A stretch of 64,000 nucleotides of DNA, taken from positions 1 through 64,000 of the forward strand of contig NZ_VFVY01000020.1 in NCBI RefSeq assembly GCF_006442315.1, in the 5' to 3' direction. This stretch comes from Mesorhizobium sp. B2-3-4 (lineage in GTDB: Bacteria; Pseudomonadota; Alphaproteobacteria; Rhizobiales; Rhizobiaceae). Every line of letters starts with the position of its first letter. Position 1 is the first letter of the stretch. A model generated the notes under the pieces. It was not told the origin of the DNA. It saw only the letters and a program-made list of their open reading frames with translations, and made no database searches. Positions 32,250-40,241 of this stretch are shown piece by piece. Both the position numbers and the translations under genes were made by a program.

Positions 32250-33767
32250 ATGACAGAACAACAGACCCCTGCCCCGATCGTCGAGATTTCCGGACTGACC
32301 AAGCGGTTCCCCGGCGTGCTGGCGCTCGACCGCATTTCCGTCGCCTTCCGGCCCGGCGAAGTCCATGCCGTGATCGGCGAGAACGGCGCCGGCAAGTCGA
32401 CGCTGATGAACATTCTCGCCGGCGATTTGCAGCCTGATGGCGGCGAGATCCGCATCGACGGCAAGCCGGCCACTGTTCCCTCGCCGCTCGCCAGCCGCGC
32501 CGCCGGCATCACCGTCGTCTACCAGGAACTGGCGCTCTGCCCGACGCTGAGCATCGCCGAAAACATCATGATGTCCGACATGGCGGCGCGATCCGTGGTG
32601 TCGCTGGTGCCGCGCGACGAGATGCGGCGCCAGGCGCGCGCAGCACTCACACGGCTCGGTATGGGCACGCTCGACCCCGACACCAAGGTCTCGCGCCTCT
32701 CGGTCGCCGAGATGCAACTGGTCGAGATCGCCGGCGCCATCCGCCAGCGCGCCCGCGTGCTGGTGCTGGACGAACCCAATTCCGCGCTCTCCAAGCGCGA
32801 GAGCGACCGCCTGTTCGACATCGTCAAGCAGTTGCGCGCAGAAGGCGTCACCGTCATCTACGTCTCGCATCATTTGAAGGAAGTGCTCGACCTTGCCGAC
32901 CGCATCACCGTGATGCGCGACGGCCGCACCATCGAGACCATGGACAATGATGGCCTGTCGGAGGACCGGCTGATCCGCGCCATGGTCGGCCGCGAGCTCG
33001 ACACAACAGCGCAATGGTCGCTGCAGCCGCAGGCCCGCTCGCACGAGGCGCCGGTCGTGCTCTCCGTCGAGAAGCTGACCGCGCCCGGCCTGGACGAGGT
33101 GAGCTTCCACGCCCGGGCCGGCGAGATCCTCGGCATCGGCGGGTTGCCCGATTCCGGCAAGGACATGCTGGGCGAAGCGCTGTTCGGCCTGTGCGGCCGG
33201 GAGGGCCGTGTCACCATCGACGGCAAGGAGCTGCGCGGCGGCGACCCGCAGGCCTCGCTCCGCAACGGCATGGCGCTGGTGCCGGCCGACCGGCGCGGCG
33301 CCGGCGCGCTGTTGACTATGAGCGTCGCCAACAATGTCGTCTCGGCCTCGCTGCCGCGCTTCTCCATGGCCGGCTTCATGCGCCGCGGCGCGGTGCGCCG
33401 CGAGGCGCGCGCGCAGGTAGCCAGGCTCGATGCGCGCATTTCACATCTCGGCCAGAAACTCGGCACGCTTTCGGGTGGCAACCAGCAGAAGATCATCCTC
33501 GGCCGCAGCCTCGTCACCAACCCGCGCGTGCTGGTGCTGCACGAGCCGACGCGCGGCGTCGATGTCGGCGCCAAGGCCGAGATCTACGCCATATTGCGCG
33601 GCATCGCCGGCGAAGGCGTGGCGGTGGTGATGATTTCGTCGGAGATTCCCGAATTGATCATGAACGCCGAACGCGTTCTGGTGCTGCGCAATGGCCGCGT
33701 CTCCGGCGAACTGACCGGAGCCGGCATCAACGAGGAAGCGATCCTGGCGCGCGCCATGGCGTCCTGA
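32250..33767 (+). CDS. Sugar ABC transporter ATP-binding protein (RbsA/MglA family, two ABC domains)
   Basis: 505 residues with two nucleotide-binding domains. The first has Walker A GENGAGKST (43-51) and a Walker B region VLVLDEPNSALSKRE; its signature, usually LSVGQ in this family, reads LSVAE. The second has the degenerate P-loop GLPDSGKD usual for this family, LSGGNQQKIILGRSL and VLHEPTRGVDVGAK. It powers import with the RbsC permease. The ATG of MTEQQ at 32250 is chosen over an ATG 12 codons upstream because the family N-terminus begins there. Confidence 0.93.
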   Translation: MTEQQTPAPIVEISGLTKRFPGVLALDRISVAFRPGEVHAVIGENGAGKSTLMNILAGDLQPDGGEIRIDGKPATVPSPLASRAAGITVVYQELALCPTLSIAENIMMSDMAARSVVSLVPRDEMRRQARAALTRLGMGTLDPDTKVSRLSVAEMQLVEIAGAIRQRARVLVLDEPNSALSKRESDRLFDIVKQLRAEGVTVIYVSHHLKEVLDLADRITVMRDGRTIETMDNDGLSEDRLIRAMVGRELDTTAQWSLQPQARSHEAPVVLSVEKLTAPGLDEVSFHARAGEILGIGGLPDSGKDMLGEALFGLCGREGRVTIDGKELRGGDPQASLRNGMALVPADRRGAGALLTMSVANNVVSASLPRFSMAGFMRRGAVRREARAQVARLDARISHLGQKLGTLSGGNQQKIILGRSLVTNPRVLVLHEPTRGVDVGAKAEIYAILRGIAGEGVAVVMISSEIPELIMNAERVLVLRNGRVSGELTGAGINEEAILARAMAS

Positions 33768-33779
33768 GCGAGGCGAGTG

Positions 33780-34751
33780 ATGAGTAAACTTGAGACCGCA
33801 CCCCCAATGGCCCCAAAGATAACGATTGTCGGCAGCTTCGCCGTCGGCCTGACCATGCGCGCGCCGAAACTGCCGATCTTCGGCGAGACCATGCTCGGCA
33901 CCGATTTCGACATGGGCGCCGGCGGCAAGGGTTCGAACCAGGCGGTGGCGACCTCAAGGCTGGGCGCCAGCTCCTCGCTGGTCGCCATCATCGGCACCGA
34001 CAAGCTGGCCGGCATCGCCACCGACCTCTACGCCGCCGAAGGCGTCGATGCGAGCCTGGTCTCGACGCGCACCGAGCGCGCCACCGGCGTCGGCTTCATC
34101 ATCCTCAACGACAAGGGCGAGAACTTCATCATCCTCGACATGGGCGCCAACGAGCTGATGGACGCAGCCGTCGTCGACACGGCCGAGGCGCGCATTGCCG
34201 GGAGCGATGTGGTGATGACCGTGCTCGAAGTGCCGATCGCCGCCGCCGCCCGCGCCATGGAGCTTGGCCGCCGGCATGGCGCGCGCACCATCCTCAACCC
34301 GGCGCCGGCGCGCCAGCTTCCCGATGCGATCTTCAGGGATGTCGATTACCTCACCCCGAACGAAAGCGAATTGCGCATGCTGCTCGGCCTGCCGGCCGAC
34401 GATCCCCGCTCCTCGCGCGAACTGGCCGGCGAGCTTCGCCGTCGCGGCGTGCGCAACGTCGTGGTGACGCTCGGCCGCAGCGGCGCGCTGATCCTCACCG
34501 ACGAGCTCGACATCATGGTGCCGGCCGTGCCCGTCGATGTGGTCGACACCACGGGCGCCGGCGACGCGTTCAACTCCGGTTTCGCGGTGGCGCTGGCCGA
34601 GGGCCGCGATATTGTCGACGCGGTGCGCTTCGGCGTCGTCTGCGGCGCCATCGCCTGCACCAGGCTCGGCGTCATTCCCGGCCTGCCCGAGCGCGCGCAG
34701 GCCGACGCGCTGTTCGCGCAGGCCCTCGAGACAACATGGCTCCAGAAATAA
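33780..34751 (+). CDS. Ribokinase-like PfkB family sugar kinase
   Basis: 323 residues. It should phosphorylate the imported sugar with ATP. The N-terminal sugar-binding motif GGKGSNQAVATSRLGA and the C-terminal PfkB signature DTTGAGDAFNSGFAVAL, with the catalytic Asp, are intact, and NPAPARQLPD matches ribokinases. The start is ATG 33780 (GTG 33777 would add one residue), 12 bases after the ATPase gene. Context with RbsA, RbsB, RbsC and RbsD supports a ribose-like substrate. Confidence 0.92.
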   Translation: MSKLETAPPMAPKITIVGSFAVGLTMRAPKLPIFGETMLGTDFDMGAGGKGSNQAVATSRLGASSSLVAIIGTDKLAGIATDLYAAEGVDASLVSTRTERATGVGFIILNDKGENFIILDMGANELMDAAVVDTAEARIAGSDVVMTVLEVPIAAAARAMELGRRHGARTILNPAPARQLPDAIFRDVDYLTPNESELRMLLGLPADDPRSSRELAGELRRRGVRNVVVTLGRSGALILTDELDIMVPAVPVDVVDTTGAGDAFNSGFAVALAEGRDIVDAVRFGVVCGAIACTRLGVIPGLPERAQADALFAQALETTWLQK

Positions 34752-34767
34752 CGCGGAAGGAGAGAAA

Positions 34768-35229
34768 ATGAACCGGAACCGGCTGCTCAACGCAGAACTG
34801 TCGCACGCCATCGCCTCGATGGGCCATGGCGACCTGATGATCGTCTGCGACGCGGGCTTTCCGATCCCGTCGAGCGCCTGGCGCATCGACCTCGCCATCT
34901 CGCCCGATGTGCCGGACCTGGAGACGGTGCTCGGACCGATCGCCGAGAACCTGATCGCCGAGCGCGTCGGCTATGCCGACACGCTGCCGGTGCACAACGC
35001 GCCGCTGCTTGAGAAGCTGAAGCGGCTGTTCCCCGACGCCGATTTCGAGGCCACGACACACGAGACCATCCTTGGCGAGATGGCGAAAAAGGCCAAGGTC
35101 ATCGTGCGCACCGGCGCCTTCGACCCCTGGGGCAACATCCTGCTCTATTCCGGCGTCGACGTGCCGGCATGGTTCTCCAAGCCCGGCGTCGTGGCCCCTG
35201 ACTACTACGCCAAGAAGCTGAAGGGCTGA
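34768..35229 (+). CDS. RbsD/FucU-type sugar mutarotase
   Basis: 153 residues of the RbsD/FucU family, which interconverts ring or anomeric forms of ribose or fucose so that the kinase gets its preferred form. The catalytic His20 is in MGHGDLMIVCDAG, and the C-terminal GAFDPWGNILLYSGV is family-like. The length is closer to FucU (about 140) than to RbsD. It is preceded by GGAAGGAGAG and follows the kinase by 16 bases. Confidence 0.9.
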   Translation: MNRNRLLNAELSHAIASMGHGDLMIVCDAGFPIPSSAWRIDLAISPDVPDLETVLGPIAENLIAERVGYADTLPVHNAPLLEKLKRLFPDADFEATTHETILGEMAKKAKVIVRTGAFDPWGNILLYSGVDVPAWFSKPGVVAPDYYAKKLKG

Positions 35230-35230
35230 C

Positions 35231-36058
35231 ATGCCCCGCATCTTCGACTTCGGCGGCCGCGAGGTCGAGCGCTCGGTTACGGTGGCTGGCTTGCGCGCGC
35301 TGAAGGGCAGCGGCCGGCACGTTGCGCAGGTGACGGCCGAGACGGCGGACGAGGCTGCGGCGGCCGAAGCCGCCGGCATCGAGATGGTCGTCTGCCGTGC
35401 TGCAAACGTGGCACGCGTCCGCGAAGGTTCGCGCCGTGTCTTCGTCACCGCCGCCCTCGGCTTTGCCGACGCGGTGACATCGGACGAGGTCCTGCGCACC
35501 GCCTTCACGGCGATAACGACCGGTGCCGACGCGGTCATCACCGGGCGCGGCCACGAGACCGTGCGCATGCTTGCCAACGAGCAGATCCCGGTGATGGGTC
35601 ATCTCGGCTTCGTGCCGCGCAAATCCACCTGGGTCGGCGGCATCAGGGCCGTCGGCAAGACAGCCACCGAGGCGCTCGACTTGTGGGACCGCTTCAAGCG
35701 CCTGGAAGATGCCGGCGCTTTCGCCGTCGAATGCGAGATCATCCCGGCGCGGGTGATGGAAGAGATCAACCGCCGCACCGGGCTGGTCACCGTCTCGCTG
35801 GGTTCGGGTCCGGCGGCCGACGTGGTGTTCCTGTTCACGTCAGACATTTCGGGCGAAAGCGCCCGCCTGCCCCGCCACGCCCGCGCCTGGGGCAACCTGG
35901 CCGCGCTCCACAAGGCCGTCCGCGACGCGCGCGTCGAGGCACTGTCGGAGTTTCGCCAGGAGGTTGCCGGCGGCAGCTATCCGGCCGAGGCTGAACTCGC
36001 CGGCATTGCGGATGGCGAGTTGGAGACGTTTCGCCAGCAGCTGGAGGCGGAACGGTGA
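35231..36058 (+). CDS. Divergent PanB-like (ketopantoate hydroxymethyltransferase) protein
   Basis: 275 residues. The second half matches PanB closely: IPVMGHLGFVPRKSTWVGG, then DRFKRLEDAGAFAVECEIIPA with the catalytic Glu, and VSLGSGPAADVVFLF. The first half has lost the usual metal-binding motifs: PanB GDS, DMPF and LEG are replaced by CRAANVA, AALGFAD and ITGRGHE. The chemistry is probably a related aldol-type step on another substrate rather than pantothenate synthesis. It starts one base after the RbsD-like stop and is the last gene of the ribose-type operon. Confidence 0.75.
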   Translation: MPRIFDFGGREVERSVTVAGLRALKGSGRHVAQVTAETADEAAAAEAAGIEMVVCRAANVARVREGSRRVFVTAALGFADAVTSDEVLRTAFTAITTGADAVITGRGHETVRMLANEQIPVMGHLGFVPRKSTWVGGIRAVGKTATEALDLWDRFKRLEDAGAFAVECEIIPARVMEEINRRTGLVTVSLGSGPAADVVFLFTSDISGESARLPRHARAWGNLAALHKAVRDARVEALSEFRQEVAGGSYPAEAELAGIADGELETFRQQLEAER

Positions 36059-36059
36059 C

Positions 36060-36407
36060 TCATCCCCTGCGGTGAAAGACATCGCCTGAGATCGAGAAAC
36101 TGGACTCGTCGATCCAGACGATATTGAAATAGACCGGTGCCGGCTGGTAGGCGTTGACGTTCATGATGGTCAGGATGCCGCCATTGTATGACGGGTCCCA
36201 GCTGCATGAGCCGATCGCGCCAACCGTCCCGTTGGCCTCGATCTGGCAGGTCTGTCCGATAATCATCGTCTCGCCCGCATCGCTGTACCAGACGCCGACC
36301 GGCGCCGGCGTGGATTGGGCAAGGGCTGAAGTGACCGACAGGCCAAGGGCTGCCACGCCGGCAAGACCAAAAGCGCAACGGAGCAATCCGACAAAAAGCA
36401 ATCTCAT
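36060..36407 (-). CDS. Small secreted hypothetical protein
   Basis: 115 residues with a clear signal peptide (MRLLFVGLLRCAFGLAGVAA, cleavage after ALA-Q). The mature part is acidic and beta-rich, with one Cys pair (QTCQIEANG, GSCSWDPS) likely to form a disulfide in the periplasm. I do not recognise the family; it has the look of small beta-sandwich proteins. It converges on the PanB-like gene with a one-base gap. Confidence 0.65.
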   Translation of the reverse strand: MRLLFVGLLRCAFGLAGVAALGLSVTSALAQSTPAPVGVWYSDAGETMIIGQTCQIEANGTVGAIGSCSWDPSYNGGILTIMNVNAYQPAPVYFNIVWIDESSFSISGDVFHRRG

Positions 36408-36601
36408 GCTGAAATCCCCATCCCAGGTTGACGTTGTGCCTGCCGTGCCGCCGCATCAACAAGAGAGCGCCGATCCCCCGCCCGGGGATCGGCGCCCATG
36501 CGCCTGGCTGGTGGTATCGAGGCCGGGCGAGCCGTCCATGAAGCGGCCGCCGGCCCCACCTGAAGGCGCACATTCCGCTATGACGGCCGACCGGCCGGCT
36601 G

Positions 36602-36823
36602 CTACTTCTTGTGCTTGAACAGACGCGCCTTGCAGGACGCCGACAACTGGTCCTTGTGCTCGACGAGGCACTTCGGCGCGGCGCCCGTGGTCAACACGCC
36701 GCCGCCGCAGAAGCGATTGGCATCCACCGCGCAAGGACCCTTGGAGGTGGTGTAGCGGGCGAAGGCCTCGTTTGAACTCACAAGTGCTACCGCTGCTATC
36801 ACAACGGCATAGAAGATTTTCAT
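36602..36823 (-). CDS. Small secreted cysteine-rich repeat protein
   Basis: 73 residues. The signal peptide (MKIFYAVVIAAVALVSSNEA, cleavage near FA-R) is followed by one cysteine-rich unit: CAVDANRFC, then CLVEHKDQLSASC. This C-x7-C ... C-x11-C pattern resembles the Cys-rich GLG1-like repeat found in many rhizobial secreted proteins. The ATG at 36823 is chosen because it begins the signal peptide; longer in-frame starts are not plausible. Function unknown. Confidence 0.7.
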   Translation of the reverse strand: MKIFYAVVIAAVALVSSNEAFARYTTSKGPCAVDANRFCGGGVLTTGAAPKCLVEHKDQLSASCKARLFKHKK

Positions 36824-37174
36824 TGCAAGGCTCCGGACAAGAACACTGGATCCCCCAGTGCAGGGTTGGTTGTGGCTGGATCCTGGAGCGTGGCTGATAT
36901 CGCTGGAAATGCCGGCGGCTCGCGGCCCGGCCGGCGTTCTTGCCCAGCCACCCGCTGCCGCGTTGCGACAGACAAAAACAGTCCTGCTTTCGTCCATCGA
37001 CGACCGCCCCGCTTCCCGCCAACGCACCCATCGGTGCGATTCATGTGCTGATGCGGGAATGACTAAGGCAGTTCGAATGCCAGCGCATCCTAGCTGAAAA
37101 GCGGAGGGGAATGAGTGGCAGTCCCCCTCGCCCGCGACATGACGTGCGCCAGGAAAGCAAAAAGGCTTGAGCGC
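36824..37174. other. Intergenic stretch, no supported gene
   Basis: About 350 bases upstream of the Cys-rich protein gene and downstream of the LuxR gene. It contains a weak symmetric motif GGCA-N7-TGCC at 37067-37081. No RNA gene or terminator is clear, and no ORF here looks coding. Confidence 0.4.
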
Positions 37175-37906
37175 CTAGACGGTTCCGGCCAGTACCAGCA
37201 GCGCCACGGCTTCGCTGCGGCTGCGCGTGCCGGCCTTCTTTTTTACGTTCTCGATATGATAGTGGACCGTCGCCGGCGCGATGCCCAGGATGATGGCGAT
37301 TTCCGCTTCGGTCTTGCCCGCCGCGACCCAGCGCATGCAATCGGCTTCCCTGGGCGTCAGCAAAATCGGCGACCGGTTGCTGAAACCGAACCCCACCGCT
37401 TCATAGGCCTTGTCGTGCACTGCGAGCGCCATCGCGCGCATGATGGCTCTCTCCACCGCATTCATCGTCACCGGCTCCAGGGCGGCGACCGAGACCAGCC
37501 CCTGGTAGCTGGACGGGCCATGGATCGGTATGGCCATGACCTCGGCCCAGCCATACTCCATGGCGCCCGCGGTGACCGCGGCACCTTCCACGGTAAAGGT
37601 TCGTGCGTCCCCCATTTCGGTCCACAGGAACGGCGTCATGCGGCGGCGCGCCTCAAGGATCATGGGGTCGATCTCCATGTACCCTTTCGCCATGTAGGCT
37701 TCGAACCAGTCCTTCGGCCAATTGTTGAAATAGAAGCGATAGGACCGCGAGCCGCCGGCACCCGCCCAGGCACCGCCGGCACTCGCGGTGAAGCCGAAAT
37801 CACCGATCGCCTCGATGAAGCGCTCGATGACCTTGTCGACGTCGCTTGTCGACGCGCAAAATTCGAGAAAGTCCTGCCCTGCCGCAATCCGCATATGCCG
37901 CTCCAA
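37175..37906 (-). CDS. LuxR family regulator with autoinducer-binding domain (LuxR solo)
   Basis: 243 residues. The N-terminal acyl-homoserine-lactone-binding domain keeps the typical Trp, Tyr, Asp-Pro and Trp pattern (NNWPKDWFEAYMAKGYMEIDP, then FLWTEM). The C-terminal LuxR HTH is complete (LTPREADCMRWVAAGKTEAE, ATVHYHIENVKKKAG). The start may be ATG 37906 or 37894. No luxI-type synthase lies in the window, so it may sense signals made elsewhere or from outside. Target genes are unknown; the nearest is the Cys-rich secreted protein gene. Confidence 0.88.
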   Translation of the reverse strand: MERHMRIAAGQDFLEFCASTSDVDKVIERFIEAIGDFGFTASAGGAWAGAGGSRSYRFYFNNWPKDWFEAYMAKGYMEIDPMILEARRRMTPFLWTEMGDARTFTVEGAAVTAGAMEYGWAEVMAIPIHGPSSYQGLVSVAALEPVTMNAVERAIMRAMALAVHDKAYEAVGFGFSNRSPILLTPREADCMRWVAAGKTEAEIAIILGIAPATVHYHIENVKKKAGTRSRSEAVALLVLAGTV

Positions 37907-37995
37907 AACCCCGCGGCAATCTCAGCGATCCCACACCGGCGCACAAGGCGTTTCATCGACGTAAGGGCTGCGGCATTAGGGCCTGTTCGCCCCCG

Positions 37996-38904
37996 TTACG
38001 ACACCAGCGGCATCGGCACCTTCAGCCCGTCGATCAGCGTGTCACGGAACAGCGCGATCGGGCGGGCAAGCCGTCCGGCTGGTGGGCGGTGCAGCAGCCA
38101 GGCGCGCACTTGCGGTTTGAAGTCCGGACAGTCGATGACCTCCACTTTATCGCGCCAGCGGCAGTCGGCGAAGGCGCCCGGCGTGACGATGCCGATGCCG
38201 TGACCGCGCGCCACCAGCGACATTCTGAGGTCAACGCTGAGCGCCTCCACCCCGACCTGGAAGGGCAGCCTCGCCGCCTCGAAACTCTGCCTGATAAAGG
38301 CGCGAAACCCACAGCCATTCTCGTTCATCACCCAGGCAAAGCGTGACAGGTCGGCGAGCTTCGCCGGCTTCGGCACGCCAAGCCCGGGAGACGCCACCAG
38401 CAGCACCGATTGCGCGCCGAGATCGTCGCAGACCAGTTCGTCCGGCGGCGCCAGGCCCTCGGCAAGACACACCGCCACCGCGTCGAGCTCGCTGCGCGCC
38501 ACCTGCTCCACCAGCCTTGGCGACCAGCCCGAAGCGATGCGCAGCGTCAGGTGCGGAAAGGCGGCACGCAGGCCGTCCAGCGGCAGTGCCAGTGCGGCGT
38601 CGGAGAGATAGGGCATGATGCCGAGCCGGAACTCGCCCTTCACCTCACCCCGCGGCGAGACGCCGGCCTTCAGGTCCTCCAGCGAACGCAGAACGCGGCG
38701 ACCATGCTCATAGGCTTCGCGGCCCGAAGCGGTCGGCTTCAGCGGTTTCGACTGGCGGTCGAGCAGCGCCGTCGCCAGCCCGTCCTCCAGGTTCTGGATG
38801 CGGCGTGTAACACCCGGCTGGGTCAGGTTGAGCCTGGCCGAGGCGCCGACGATGGAACCGGTTTCCACCACGGCGATGAACGCTTCGAGATCGTGGATAT
38901 TCAT
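37996..38904 (-). CDS. LysR family transcriptional regulator
   Basis: 302 residues from the ATG of MNIHDLEAFIAV (38910 would add two). The N-terminal HTH shows ETGSIVGASARLNLTQPGVTRRIQNLEDGL, with an unusual GVTRR recognition helix compared with the common AVSRQ. An effector-binding domain follows. It is divergent from the MFS transporter gene with a 97-base gap and most likely controls it. The inducer is unknown. Confidence 0.92.
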   Translation of the reverse strand: MNIHDLEAFIAVVETGSIVGASARLNLTQPGVTRRIQNLEDGLATALLDRQSKPLKPTASGREAYEHGRRVLRSLEDLKAGVSPRGEVKGEFRLGIMPYLSDAALALPLDGLRAAFPHLTLRIASGWSPRLVEQVARSELDAVAVCLAEGLAPPDELVCDDLGAQSVLLVASPGLGVPKPAKLADLSRFAWVMNENGCGFRAFIRQSFEAARLPFQVGVEALSVDLRMSLVARGHGIGIVTPGAFADCRWRDKVEVIDCPDFKPQVRAWLLHRPPAGRLARPIALFRDTLIDGLKVPMPLVS

Positions 38905-38910
38905 GCGCAT

Positions 38911-39001
38911 CTCGCATAATCATTATCGAATTGATTGAATTGTAGCATGATAACGCTTCAGCATAAAGTCCTCTAACGATATGCAGCTTCTTGAGGATCC
39001 A
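38911..39001. promoter_or_regulatory. Divergent LysR/MFS promoter region
   Basis: This short AT-rich gap holds TTATC near 38921 and GATAA near 38949 in inverted orientation, and ATCATTAT/ATGATAA half-sites. It should contain both promoters and the LysR binding site. Assigned by position and symmetry. Confidence 0.4.
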
Positions 39002-40225
39002 ATGCTCGATACCAATGACGGCCAGATCGCTGGCCGGCTGCCGGCTCAAACCATAACCGGCCCGCAGACGCTGCTCTTTGCCGCCTCGACCGGCATCATC
39101 GTCACCAATCTGTTCGCGCCGCAGACGCTTGTCGGCCTGATCGGCCCGTCGCTCGGCGCCGGCGCGGCAAGTGTCGGTCTCGTCGCCATGGCGACGCTGC
39201 TCGGCTATGCCGGCGGCCTGTTCTTCCTGGTGCCGATGGCCGATCTCGGCGAGAACCGTCGCCTGATCCTGCGCATGCTGGTCGCCGCCGCCCTGGCGGC
39301 CGGCATCGCGGCGCTGGCGCCGACGGCCGCCTCGCTGCTGATCGTGCTTTTCATCCTCGGCGCGGCTTGTTCGGCCATCCAGATCCTCGTCCCGATCGCT
39401 GCATCCATGGCCCCGCCAGGCGAGGCCGGCCGCGTCATCGGCGACGTGATGAGCGGGCTGATGATCGGCATCCTGCTGGCCCGGCCGCTCGCCAGTCTCG
39501 TCGCCGACGCCTGGGGCTGGCGCGCCTTCTACGGCCTCAGCGCCGCCGCCCTGGCGCTGCTCACCATCGTGCTTGCCTTCGCGCTGCCGCGACGGCGGCC
39601 GCAGGCGAAATCATCCTATGGCGCGCTGATTGCTTCCCTGTTCGGCCTGCTGCGCGCCGAGCCGGTACTGCGGCGCCGTGCGCTGACGGCGGCGCTGGTG
39701 ATGGCGGCGTTCAGCCTGTTCTGGACCGCGGTCGCCTTGCGGCTGGCGCAGCCGCCTTTCGGACTTGGCCAGCGCGGCATCGCCCTGTTCGCGCTGGTCG
39801 GCGCCGGCGGCGCCGTGGTCACGCCTCTGTTCGGCCGCGCCGGCGACCATGGCTGGACGCGCTCCGCCACCATCTTCTGCCATTTCGTGCTGATCGGCGC
39901 CATGGCGCTCACCGCCTGGGCCGGCTCCTTTCACACAGGAGCCGCATGGCTGCCGCTGGTGCTGATGGGTGCCAGTGCCGTGCTGCTCGACATCGGCGTT
40001 ACCGGCGACCAGACGCTCGGCCGCCGCGCCGTCAACCTGCTTCAACCAGAAGCCCGCGGCCGCCTCAACGGCCTGTTCGTCGGCATCTTCTTCATCGGCG
40101 GCGCCATCGGCTCATTGCTGGCCGGCGTCGCCTGGGCCTCAGGCGGATGGCCCACGGTCTGCGTGATCGGCGTCGCTTTTGGCCTGGCCGCCTTGCTGGT
40201 CGACTGGATCGGCGGCCCGGAATGA
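39002..40225 (+). CDS. MFS transporter
   Basis: 407 residues with twelve predicted membrane helices. The loop 2-3 motif appears as PMADLGENRRLILRM (compare G-x-x-x-D-R-x-G-R-R), and a second-half equivalent as FGRAGDHGWTRSA. The overall pattern fits drug or metabolite efflux proteins of the major facilitator superfamily. The ATG at 39002 is preceded by TTGAGGA. Expression is probably governed by the divergent LysR gene. The exported compound is not readable from sequence. Confidence 0.92.
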   Translation: MLDTNDGQIAGRLPAQTITGPQTLLFAASTGIIVTNLFAPQTLVGLIGPSLGAGAASVGLVAMATLLGYAGGLFFLVPMADLGENRRLILRMLVAAALAAGIAALAPTAASLLIVLFILGAACSAIQILVPIAASMAPPGEAGRVIGDVMSGLMIGILLARPLASLVADAWGWRAFYGLSAAALALLTIVLAFALPRRRPQAKSSYGALIASLFGLLRAEPVLRRRALTAALVMAAFSLFWTAVALRLAQPPFGLGQRGIALFALVGAGGAVVTPLFGRAGDHGWTRSATIFCHFVLIGAMALTAWAGSFHTGAAWLPLVLMGASAVLLDIGVTGDQTLGRRAVNLLQPEARGRLNGLFVGIFFIGGAIGSLLAGVAWASGGWPTVCVIGVAFGLAALLVDWIGGPE

Positions 40226-40241
40226 CGGGCGGCCGGCCGGC

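Noticed and set aside
37067..37081. A lux box (GGCA-N7-TGCC) near the LuxR gene
   Set aside because: It is shorter and less symmetric than real lux boxes, lies downstream of luxR and about 245 bases from the next promoter-distal gene.
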